Shown here: positions 1 to 9,385 of the stretch, piece by piece | Layout: each line of letters starts with the position of its first letter | Position numbering within the stretch: the stretch's first letter is position 1 | DNA from: Polytrichum commune | Taxonomy: Eukaryota; Streptophyta; Polytrichopsida; Polytrichales; Polytrichaceae | NCBI GenBank assembly: GCA_950295325.1 | Contig: OX485806.1 | Location: 44,077,169-44,141,168, forward strand | Direction: 5' to 3' | Length of the DNA: 64,000 nucleotides | Program-made: the position numbers and the translations under genes | Notes under the pieces: generated by a model | Database searches by the model: none | What the model saw: only the letters and a program-made list of their open reading frames with translations | Told to the model about the DNA's origin: nothing

Positions 1-843
1 TACTCTTTGAGGTTTGCGGGAGCCCTTTCAAAGCACTCCTTCATTTTCCTTACCGAATCCACCCTCATGCCCACCATTGTCATTAGAACCAATGGTATGG
101 TCAAACTCCACTTGCACATGATCCTTATTCCAATTTGAGCCTCACAACCTTTTGGAATCCCCGGGGTCACCATCATAACCCGCATTTTTTTATAGCCATG
201 TCTCCCTCAAAGTGTTAGCTCAAACATTGGAACCCTGCTCTGATACCACATGTCGCAACCCTTGCTAGCTTCCTTAACAATCTTGCCAAATTTTGTTTCT
301 AGCAAAGGTTACGAGCGCTAACCCTTCGCATTCCGCCATGCTAATGGTTAGCTCCTCCTACCCCGGACCATATATTTCAAAGGAAGGAACCAACCCTCTT
401 ACTTTGGTTTTGGGACTCACCCCTTAATCAATAACTCATTTCTTCGATGTGGACTTCCATCCATGGAACTCCAATCCTATGTTGATCATCATATTGTCGG
501 AGCAATACTATAACAACCCGAATCGTACTAGGCAACTATGGCCTCACATTGGGCCAATGCCCATGGAGGCCGTGCCGTTGGGCCTCGGGTGGGTGAGGCC
601 ACACCACCTCACCCCTATAAGCCTCTAGGACTCTACGCGGGGCCCCTACCCCACCGTCAAGAAACCTCTTGTCTCTCTACCAAGAGGTGGGGCCAAGTAG
701 ACATTTTCCCTTAGCTGTTGGGCCTAGAAGCCCCAGCAGCTTCAGACCATCATAACTTCCTTGTATGATGTCTAATGCCAACAGCCAACCACTCCATCTT
801 CATCTACGCTTCACGTAGATGCCGATGGACTCCTCACTTGCCT
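1..843 (-). mobile_element. Truncated Ty3/Gypsy element, family A (leader, PBS and part of 5' LTR)
   Basis: The segment is collinear with 28,797-29,640 of the whole element at 23,768-30,024, but more diverged, so it is an older copy. Positions 1-250 are internal leader. A primer-binding site reading TGGTATCAGAGC on the minus strand (initiator tRNA-Met type) ends at about 248, and the LTR starts at 251 with TGTCGCAACCC. Similarity stops abruptly at about 843, where a different Gypsy element begins. The copy is clearly incomplete: only the 5' end of the element is in the window, and the LTR is cut short. Confidence 0.85.
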
Positions 844-997
844 CCTTCTCTTTGCCGCTCTTGTTTTTAGCCTTTGTCGGCTCTCTTTTATCCTTAGTCT
901 TCTTCTCAGCTGGTTGATGGTATAAAGGTACGAACTCCTCTGGCGTTGGGAGAGCTTCGCCCTCTTCCCTTTGCGTCTCTCGGACGGCTTGGCTCAC
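800..997 (-). pseudogene. Charged C-terminal gag-region fragment
   Basis: A short open stretch rich in Lys and Glu (for example KKTKDKREPTKAKNKSGKEK). It lies in the same orientation as, and just downstream of, the zinc-knuckle stretches of the Gypsy element at 844-4,515. Its last residues run over the junction with the family A LTR, so the true product ended elsewhere. No domain is recognisable. It is assigned only by position and composition. Confidence 0.35.
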
Positions 998-1081
998 CTC
1001 CCGGTGTATTTGCCTTTCTCTTTGCCACTCACTCTCGTTGATAAGGCCTTTGCCTAGTTGTCTATCATTTTTCCTTGCTTC

Positions 1082-1504
1082 TTAATTTCCTCCTTCACTC
1101 GGGAGTTTTTCATCACTACCTTCATCACTACTACCTTCATCTTTGCTCTTGGAATCCGTATCACTATCACTACTATCGGACGTGCTATCACCCTCCGAAT
1201 CATCTTTATCATCATTCTTCTCTTCTTGTTCTTTTGCCGCCCTTTGGGCTCTAGTCACTTCACACACATTGGGGGTGACCACATTTGCTCCTACGATGGA
1301 CTTTGTGTTGTTGTTGGGATATCTTCCCATTTCTTGTTGATGTCTTATAAAGAGTTGGCATTCTGGCTTCCTGTGCCTTTTTTGATTACAATAGTAACAC
1401 TCATCGGTGTTGCCTTCCCGCCGTGGTAACCCAGAATACCCGGTTGTCAGCACTGCCTTGGTATTAGTATTATCCATCATATGTCGGGGATATTCAGGTT
1501 GCAT
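1082..1504 (-). pseudogene. Gag nucleocapsid stretch with one zinc knuckle
   Basis: An open stretch of about 140 codons with a CCHC knuckle (CYYCNQKRHRKPEC, CX2CX4HX4C) near residue 37. A VTRAQRAAKEQEEK stretch follows, then a long acidic Ser/Asp/Glu tail. The same VTRAQ motif ahead of an acidic tail is seen in the gag region of the second Gypsy-type fragment (43,370-44,398), so the two elements are related. RNA-binding nucleocapsid is the family role. Part of a broken element. Confidence 0.7.
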
Positions 1505-1512
1505 GTGGTTAT

Positions 1513-1537
1513 GGGGTTTAGGGTTTAGGGTTTAGGG
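1513..1537 (+). repeat. Short TTTAGGG run (plant telomere-type motif)
   Basis: About three and a half copies of GGGTTTA lie between two coding stretches of the Gypsy element. It is too short to be a telomere, but it is consistent with a plant-type telomere repeat in this genome. Confidence 0.8.
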
Positions 1538-1652
1538 TGGAGGTCCCTTAGGTCCTCTTCGGTAGAGGTATCCATCTTCTCTCCGGTAATCTTGGCCGCG
1601 GTAGGGGTATGGCGCATCCCTCCTAAAATCATTTCTATAGCCTTCATTGGTC

Positions 1653-2108
1653 CTATAGTATTGGCCGTTGTAAGGTCTTTCTTCCCCGAAAGGGGCCTAC
1701 CGCCTCCCGTCGGTAATCGCTTTCTCGGTATGGGGGTCTTTCTTCCCTCCTATACTCTAATGCCGGAGGGGGTCTCGGACGCACATCCTCCAATTCTCTC
1801 CTCTTAAGGGATTCTCTCTTCCTATTGTTGTTCAGTTGAGGTTGTATTTGGTTCACTCCATATTTTATTTCTCTTGGTCGTTGAGCTTCATGCCTCTCAT
1901 ACACAAATTCATTGGTGTTGTGGGTGAGGCTATTGCAATTAGTACATTGCTTCATTTGACACTCTTGCACATAGTGTCCGGGGTTTCGGCATCTTCGGCA
2001 CACTACCCCCGTTCTATATCGCCGATCTCTTAGGGCGATTCCTTCTAGTTCTTCTCTTAGAGCCTTAACCTCCTCCTTAGTATCAATTTTTTTTTCCCTT
2101 TGTATCAA
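1653..2108 (-). pseudogene. Gag nucleocapsid stretch with paired zinc knuckles
   Basis: An open stretch of about 150 codons. It has a CCHC knuckle CRRCRNPGHYVQEC (CX2CX4HX4C) at about residue 37 and a second, degenerate cluster CTNCNSLTHNTNEF directly after it. The tail is Arg/Pro-rich. The first residues overlap the end of the capsid ORF at 2,105-3,001. The order capsid then knuckles is the usual Gypsy gag order. Part of a broken element. Confidence 0.75.
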
Positions 2109-3001
2109 TTCATTATCTCTTTCTTGAGTACGCCTATCTCCACATCACGAGCTGATGTTTTTGCCGTGGCTAGGTCGTCACTGGGTAGTAGGGCCACATA
2201 TTTGGCTAGTAATTTTCTAAGCCCATTTAAGAACCAAGTTCTCTTGAATTGTTCATCCGGATCCGGGTCGATCTTCGAAGCCGCGATCATGACTCTTTCA
2301 AAGAACTCTTCCGCAGTTTCATCCTTCTTTTGTTTTACGTGTGATAAACTTTCAATTATCTCTCCTTCCGATTTCTTGGTTCGGAATCGTTGAACAAATG
2401 CCACTCTCATTTCATCCCATGCTGCAAAATGTCCGGGTGGAAATTGAGTGTACCACTCTAGAGCTTTCTTCTTGAGCGTCACCGGAAATAATTGAACTTT
2501 GATTGGGTCGGCCGCCTCTTGGTTTGCCGTGCAAACATTGTTGAACTCTTGTAAATAAATATCAGGGTCGTTTTTCCCTTTGTAACTCGGGAGTGGCACT
2601 TTACTTCTACGAGCCATTGCTCCTATTCCTCCTCCCCCCGACATCATTATAACTCCGGGGTTTGCGTGTGGACTTAGTCCGAATATATCTTGTAAGTTTT
2701 TTTTAGTGTCTTTAATGCTCTCGTCCTTTTCTTTTGTTCGATTGTTACTATCTTCGGTGGAAATTTCTTGACTTGTTTCTCCAATTAGTATTTCTTCATC
2801 CGTCGTATAAGTTGTCCTTTTGGTTTTCTTCAACTTGTAAGATCCCAACGGCGTATCTTGTACTAAATATTCATCCTCCGAACCATCTAAGTTCTTTTTC
2901 CGGAATCTTTCTTGTTCTTCATTTAATTGCTCAAGGAAGATCCCCTCCACTACGCCTTCTTCTCCCTCACTCCTACTTCTAGTATGATGGTCTCTTTCCA
3001 T
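2105..3001 (-). CDS. Gag capsid region (Retrotrans_gag type)
   Basis: 298 codons, ATG at 2,999-3,001. The N-terminal 120 residues are charged and low in order. From about residue 135 the sequence has the Retrotrans_gag pattern: KVPLPSYKGKNDPDIYLQEF, then ALEWYTQFPPGHFAAWDEM, then AFVQRFRTKKSEGE and DETAEEFFERVMIAASKIDP. In LTR retrotransposons this domain forms the capsid of the virus-like particle. It is the best preserved part of the 844-4,515 element. The family is secure from the pattern; the exact clade is not. Confidence 0.8.
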   Translation of the reverse strand: MERDHHTRSRSEGEEGVVEGIFLEQLNEEQERFRKKNLDGSEDEYLVQDTPLGSYKLKKTKRTTYTTDEEILIGETSQEISTEDSNNRTKEKDESIKDTKKNLQDIFGLSPHANPGVIMMSGGGGIGAMARRSKVPLPSYKGKNDPDIYLQEFNNVCTANQEAADPIKVQLFPVTLKKKALEWYTQFPPGHFAAWDEMRVAFVQRFRTKKSEGEIIESLSHVKQKKDETAEEFFERVMIAASKIDPDPDEQFKRTWFLNGLRKLLAKYVALLPSDDLATAKTSARDVEIGVLKKEIMN

Positions 3002-3414
3002 TATGGTTGGAGGTGATGTTGTTCTCCCTCGTGACGGGTTTGTCGTCCTTTGACTAGCTCGTCTTCGATACCTCTCATCTCTTTATTTTCTTAGTCTTTC
3101 AATTCTTTCTTCATCGGTTTCGGAATTCACGCCATGTTGCATTTGTTGTACGTGCCTTCTCTCGCCTTCTTCTTCCCTCTTTGTGGGTGGTGATCTACTT
3201 CCTTTCTCGGAGTCTTCTTCTTCCTTGTACATTAACACTACTAGATTTGATAGTATAGATGGTTCTTAGGCCGGCTTCCCCGCACTGTCACCTTGACGCA
3301 CCTTACTCATCATTCATTCGCTGTATACTTGGAATAATTAATCTAATCTAACTTGAGTCTTCAACATGCGTTACCATGGCCGATGAATAATTTTTTTCTT
3401 CTTATATTACTCTT

Positions 3415-4400
3415 ATACCTCCATATCGTGGCACCATGATTTTTTCGAAATACAAGTTGTAAAGTAGGCTCTCTTGTTCGTAGTGGAATCCTCAGTGTTG
3501 AGTTGCTCCTTGATCTAATACTCCTATTCCATTTCGTCCGCTATTCCAAAGCTTTGAAACTATCTTGATTTGTAATTCTTCCAGTAATTCTAAAATTCTC
3601 TTTTCCAATACCGATCTATATCTAAATCCTATGGCTCTTTCCTTGAATTGTCGCCATGTTCGTTCTTCATAAACTTTGTTCATAAACACCATCAACTCTA
3701 AGAATCTATAGATGCTTCGCCATGTCCTTTCGGTGTGGGTTTCCTTGTTGTACTTAGGATATTCCCATGGCCAATGATCCGCCTCCTCGGTGATCACAAT
3801 CTCGTCTTCATAATCTACTTGTACGAATAAACCCTTCAAGTTTAATTCTTCAACCGTCCATTGGATCTATTGATCTTGCCGAGACATATTCCTCGGTCCT
3901 ATGAAACACCTTCCGTCTATTGATTCCCTATTTGTTACTCGTAGTGTTTTTTCCACAGTCATTCTAGACTAATCTTCATCACTTCCTTCGTACATAGGTA
4001 TCACGATTTTTTCGTAGTATAGGTCGTAAAGGAACCCTTCTTGATTGTAGTGATATCCGGTTTGTTTTGTCGTTCCGGGCATGCACTCCCACAAAGTGTA
4101 TTTTCCTTCATTCCACACCTTAGCAAATATAATTGCTTGTAACCCTTCCGGTAGTTCTTTGAGTCTCCGTTCAAACTCCGACCTATAAGTAAAACTAATA
4201 TTCTTTTCTTCAAACTCTTTCCAAGCTCGTTCACTACATACTCTATTCATATTCTTCACTAGAGTTTGGAACTTGCTCGCACTTGCCCATGTTCAATAAT
4301 TGTTGTTGTTGTCATTGCTATATGCTGGATGTTCCCACGGCCAAAACGGATTTAATGTGATTTCCTTTTCTTCTCTTTCAATCTCTTGTTGGAGTTGTCC
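3415..4400 (-). repeat. Tandemly duplicated small ORF in the leader of the Gypsy element
   Basis: Two open stretches, 3,492-3,839 (115 codons) and 3,969-4,259 (96 codons), are paralogous. Shared pattern: M-N-[KR]-V at the start, then ER-[TA]-W-[RK]-x-F, then YRS and E-[KR]-R-x-x-E-L. The similarity continues into flanking DNA at about 3,420-3,490 and 3,985-4,065. I do not recognise the protein. It lies between the primer-binding site and gag, an unusual place for an extra ORF; it may be a captured host fragment or an element-specific accessory ORF. Both copies look incomplete. Confidence 0.55.
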
Positions 4401-4515
4401 ATAAGTTACGTCTAGCTTGTTCAATCATGGTTGAAACTTCTCTTCATTTTTTTTAATCACCATAATTTTTTCTTCCCTCTTAGTCACGTTGAGATCCCCA
4501 GCATGGTCGCCAAAA

Positions 4516-5216
4516 TGTAGAGCTCAACTACATCTACTTGTTCTAGGGTTGACCGTATCGTATTGACTAAGAGTCGTCCAGACTAAAATGATTTAGACTA
4601 CCTATCCTATTTGTTGATTGCTATCTTTCTTCTTCAAGTTGTCGTTGATGACGTCGTCTTGTTGATGAACTAGAATTCTTTTATAAACTCTTCTACCTTG
4701 TAATTCTAATGTTGGATCCTCCCGTCCTTTTCAATGGATCCCTTTGTTGATATGTATTCTTTCTTTCGTGATATCTCTTCAAGTAGTTTCTATCAACTCG
4801 ATTTTTACTCAATCTTTAGCTTAGTTGTATCAACTTCCTTCGTGTGTCGTGGATCTTCATGTGCCGCAATTGTCTCTTTAGCTCCAAAACTACTACCTAG
4901 TGTTGATTGAAGCCACATCTACTTCTTCGAGTGTATCGTATTTCTTCATGTTCCGCAGTTGTCTTCTTTTCTTTTCTTTTAGCTTATTCTATTTGTAGTG
5001 ATAAAAGTCTTCTCTACTTGCTTGCATGAACTTCTCTTAACCTGTATTGGAGATCCTTCCTTTTAAAGCTCAAGTGTTACTACTTCAATCGCTTTGTTAT
5101 AGGTACCGAATTCTATTTAACTTCAAACAACCTCGGTCGTCGTTGTGGTCTTAAGTAACTTTAGTAGACTAACACCTCTTGTCGTTGTATTCGGTAACTC
5201 TAGTAGACTAAGTGTC
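4516..5216 (-). repeat. 5' LTR of the 844-4,515 element (far edge not found)
   Basis: Starts TGTAGAGCTCAACTACATC directly right of the primer-binding site, so on the minus strand the LTR ends in CA. I could not find the other edge or a target duplication. The LTR may end near the AAGTA-rich stretch at 5,217 or extend into the palindrome array. No coding potential is seen. Confidence 0.5.
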
Positions 5217-5400
5217 TTTGTAGTCAAGTAGCAAGTAATCCAAGTACCCAAGTATCAAGTATCCTAGTAATCAAGTTACCCATAATCTTCTTTAAGTAAT
5301 CTAGTAACCTTCTTCAAACACCCAAGTATCCTCTTTTCAAGTCTATAAGTAACCTTCTTAAAAGTAGCTGAGTATCCTTCTTTGAGTATCCAAGTCACTC
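5217..5400. repeat. Degenerate AAGTA(A/T)CC short tandem repeat
   Basis: About 180 bp built from variants of CAAGTAxCC at roughly 10-25 bp intervals. It leads directly into the palindrome array. No gene is visible. Confidence 0.6.
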
Positions 5401-8400
5401 GGATCCGAGAGGGTCCAAGTCTAGCCCATTAACAACTAAGCCGAATTAATCTTAACAAGTAAACTCTATCTACACATACATGCCTCTCAATATTCCACTC
5501 AAAATCTAGTCCTTATGATCCTACTCCATGACCCTCTTGGATCCGAGAGGGTCCCATGCTAGCCCATACATAACTAAGCCGAACCAGTACACACAAGAAA
5601 TATCTACTTAAACATACATACCTTACAACATTCCAATCAAAATCAGGTCCTTATGATCCTACCCCATGACCCTCTCGGATCCGAGAGGGTCCAAGTCTAG
5701 CCCATTTCCAAGTAGGCCGAACTAGACTAAACAAGTCAACTCAATGTACACATATGCCTCACAACAATCCAATCAAAATCTGGTCCTTACAATCCTACCC
5801 CATGACCCTTTTGGATCCGAGAGGCTGCACTCTAGCCCAGTAACAACTAGGCCAAACTAATCTAAACAAGTCAACTTTATCGACACAAAGATGACTCACA
5901 AACATTAAGCTCCAAATCTGGTCCCTTGCCCGACTCAAAACAATCAACCTAAACTAGTCCACACAAGAAATATCTACCTACACATACATACCTCACAATA
6001 TTCCACTCCAAATCTGGTCCTTAGGAACCTACTCCATGACCCTCTCGAATCCGAGAAGGTCCTATTCCACCCCATACATAACTAATTTGAACCAGTACAC
6101 ACAAGAAATATCTACTTAAACATACATGCCTCACAACATTCCAATCAAAATCTGGTCCTTATGATCCTACACCATGACCCTCTCGGATCCGAGAGGGTCT
6201 AAGTCTAGCCCATTAACAACTAGGCCGAACTAGTCTACACAAGTCAACCCTATCTACACATACATGCCTCACAACATTGAGCCCAAAATTTGGTCCTTAT
6301 GGCTGACTCGAAACAACTAACCCGAACAAGTCCACACAAGAAATGTCTACCTACACATACATACCTCACAATATTCCACTCCAAATCTGGTCCTTATGAG
6401 CCTACTCCATGACCCTCTCGGATCCGAGAGGGTCCTATTCCAACCCATACATAAGTAATTTGATACAGTACACACAAGAAGTATCTACTTAAACATACAT
6501 GCCTCACAACATTCCAATCAAAATCTGGTCCTTATGATCCTACCCCATGACCCTCTCGGATCCGAGAGGGTCCAAGTCTAGCCCATTAACAACTAGGCCG
6601 AACTACTCTAAACAAGAATTCTATGTACACATACATGACTCTCAACATTCCACTCAAAATCTGGTCCTTATGATCCTACCTCATGACCCTCTCCGATCCG
6701 AGAGGGTCCAATACTAGCCCATTTCCAAATAGGCCAAACTAGTCTAAACAAGTCAACTCTATGTACACATACATGCCTCTCAACATTCCACTCAAAATTT
6801 GGTCCTTATGATCCTACTCCATGACCCTCTCGGATCCGAGAGGATCCTATTCTAGCCCATTTGCAACTACGCCGAACTAGTCTAAACTAATCAACTCTAT
6901 CTACACAAAGATGACTCACAACATTAAGCTCCAAATCTGGTCCCTTGGCCGACTCAAAACAATCAACCCAAACTAGTCCACACAAGAAATATGTACCAAT
7001 ACATACATACCTGACAATATTCCACTCAAAATCTGGTGCTTATGAGCCTACTCCATGACCCTCTCGGATCCGAGAGGGTCCTATTCCTGCCCATACATAA
7101 CTAATTTGAACCACTACACATAAGAAATGTCTACTTAAACATACATGCCTTACAACATTCCAATCAAAATGTGGTCTTATGATCCTACCCCATGACCCTC
7201 TCGGATCCGAGAGGGTCCAAGTCTAGCCCATTAACAATTAGGGCGAACTAGTGTAAACAAGTCAACTCTATCTACACAAAGATGACTCACAACATTAAGC
7301 TCCTAATCAGGTCCCTTGGCCGACTCGAAACAATCAACCTAAACTAGTCCACACAAGAAATATCTACCTACACATACATACCTCACAATATTCCACTCAA
7401 AATCAGGTCCTTATGAGCCTACTCCATTACCCTCTTGGATCCGAGAGGGTTCTACTCTAGCCCATACATAACTAATTTGAACCAGTACACACAAGAAATA
7501 TCTACTTTAACATACATGCCTCACAATATTCCAATCAAAATCTGGTCATTATGATCCTACCCCATGACCTTCTCGGATCCGAGAGGGTCCAAGTCTAGCC
7601 CATTTCCAACTAGGCCGAACTAGTCTAAACAAGTCAACTCTATGTACACATACATGCCTCTCGACATTCCACTCGAAATCTGGTCATTATGATCCTACTC
7701 CATGACCCTCTCGGATCCGAGAGGATCCTATTCTAGCCCATACGCAACTAAGTCGAACTAGTCTATACAAGTCAACCGTATCTACACATACGTGCCTCAC
7801 AACACTGAGCTCAAATACTGGTCCTTATGGCCGATTCCCAACAACTAAGCCGAACCAGTCCACACAAGAAATATCTACTTTCACATACATACCTCACAAC
7901 ATTCCACTCAAAATCTAGTCCTCATGGCCGACTCGAAACTATAAGCCAAACTAGCCTACACAAGTCAACCGTATCTACACATACATCTCTCACAACATTG
8001 AGCTCAAAATATAGTCCCTTGGCCGACTCGAAACAAATAAGCTAAACTAGTCCACACATGTGATATCTACCTACACATACATGCCTCACAACATTGAGCT
8101 CAAAATCTGGTCATAATGGCCCACCCGAAACCATTAACCGAAATAGTCCGAGAGGGCCCAATTCCAGGCTATACCTAACAATTTGAACATACCAAAAAAT
8201 TCACGTGATTCAAGTTGAACCTATGAGCACACACAATCTTCACAACCCGAACTCAAAATCTAGTCCTTATGCCCAACCAACACACAATTAACGGAAGTAG
8301 TCCACATAAATTGAGTCTATGTACCCATACAAGTTTCACAACCTCAATTCAAAATCTGGTCCTTATGGCCTACCCTAACACTATCAACCGAACTAGTCCA

Positions 8401-8530
8401 GACCTAATGGTCTTCATGTACTACCTTGGGACCCACTCGGATCCGAGAGGGTCCCATTCCAGCCGTACCCAACAATTCGAACGTACCATAAAATATACTT
8501 GATACAAGTTGAACCTATCTACACCCATAA
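5390..8530. repeat. Satellite-like array with 16 phased GGATCC-centred palindromes
   Basis: About 3.1 kb of diverged tandem units with shared phrases such as CAAAATCTGGTCCTTATG, CTACACATACATGCC and CCGAACTAGTC. Sixteen units carry a palindrome with core CCTCTCGGATCCGAGAGG (or a 1-2 base variant). The GGATCC centres start at 5401, 5539, 5677, 5813, 6047, 6185, 6420, 6558, 6694, 6832, 7067, 7203, 7437, 7575, 7713 and 8439. The first fifteen are spaced 136-138 or 234-235 bp. The long spacing equals one 138-bp unit plus a ~97-bp unit without the palindrome. From about 7,720 to 8,430 the units continue but lack the full palindrome. Small ORFs inside it are chance. Confidence 0.9.
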
Positions 8531-8839
8531 TTTTTACAACCATTAATGATATTGAAGCTATACGCACATACAAGCTTTACAAGCGTTAATGCGTCCTTCT
8601 TGATTATGTAACCTATGTGGGTATTTTTAGGTGGGTTTTTTCCTTGTGTCCTTACAAGGTCCGTGGCTGAGTAGTGGGTGTCAAACTCATTGATGTACAA
8701 GGAGCCCAGTGAATGTTCCTTCTTGTTGCTATTTCCCGATTGTGAGGCGAGGTGTCTTCCATATTTAGAGAATTGATTTTCCAATGTCATATTTTCATTA
8801 ACCTAAATCTTGACGTCCCCTTTGTGCATATAACCTCAA
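8531..8839. other. No gene seen
   Basis: Transition from the satellite array. A 91-codon minus-strand open stretch (8,515-8,790) has no recognisable motif and overlaps the last array units. I see nothing else that can be supported. Confidence 0.4.
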
Positions 8840-9250
8840 CTATATACTTACTATAATATTCGTATTATTTTTTGTCTCCTCAAGAGACCCGCTTTGGGTA
8901 GAACTGTTGCGATGCTCGCTCTCTGCCATAGATGGTGTGTGTGAATCATTGTCCTCTCGTTCTTCCTCTATTGCCTGCAGATTCACGTATCTTTTGCCCT
9001 CTCTACACGTACTCTGCAAGTCTGATGGAGTACCTCTTCTTTCTATGTACGATTCCTCCTTCTTCCTGAGTTCTCTCCGTCTCCTCTGTTTCAAATTGCT
9101 GAAACTTGTGCCTTCCTTTCTCTTCTTCTGCTTCTTTCCTGGATCGATTGTGGAGACTGTAATGTGCTCTGTTTCCTTCATGTGTGCGTCCCAATTCCCC
9201 TCTGATTCTGTTCTCGTACTCTTTACTCTCTCAACATCCTTGTGTTTCAC
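8840..9250 (-). CDS. Unrecognised basic/acidic ORF, upstream of SWIM gene copy 1
   Basis: 136 codons on the minus strand, unusually rich in Lys, Arg, Glu and Ser, with basic clusters (KKQKKRKEG, KQRRRRELRKKEE) that could act as nuclear localisation signals. I do not recognise a domain. Its start faces the start of the plus-strand SWIM gene at 9,386, leaving about 135 bp between them. A similarly charged minus-strand ORF lies on the other side of that gene (12,236-12,778), so both may be exons of one gene into which the MULE gene was inserted. That is inference only. It may also be chance. Confidence 0.3.
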   Translation of the reverse strand: MKHKDVERVKSTRTESEGNWDAHMKETEHITVSTIDPGKKQKKRKEGTSFSNLKQRRRRELRKKEESYIERRGTPSDLQSTCREGKRYVNLQAIEEEREDNDSHTPSMAESEHRNSSTQSGSLEETKNNTNIIVSI

Positions 9251-9385
9251 TCACAAAAAGGACCCTTCCCTAATCCTCTCTTACCTATATAGTACCAGTG
9301 TTCAAAGTTTGGGGTTTACAATTATCTGGTAGTTGTGCATTGTTTACCGTTTTTGGCATTTTTTATAATCCCCCCTTGTTTATCC

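Larger units (their letters stand above)
844..4515 (-). mobile_element. Ty3/Gypsy-type LTR retrotransposon, 5' internal part (leader and gag)
   Basis: A minus-strand element. Reading right to left: the LTR edge and a primer-binding site at about 4,494-4,514 (minus strand TGGCGACCATGCTGGGG, like the TGGCGAC class of plant Gypsy PBS), a ~1.5-kb leader with a duplicated ORF, a gag capsid region at 2,105-3,001, and a zinc-knuckle region at 1,082-2,108. The element meets the family A LTR at about 843, so protease, reverse transcriptase and the 3' LTR are not in the window. It looks broken, and its coding region is spread over several open stretches. Confidence 0.75.

Noticed and set aside
1513-1537. 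Telomere or chromosome-end signal
   Set aside because: Only about three and a half TTTAGGG copies within a retrotransposon.
5390-8530. CRISPR-like array
   Set aside because: Spacers are themselves diverged repeats of 90-120 bp and the genome is eukaryotic; the palindromes are part of a satellite.
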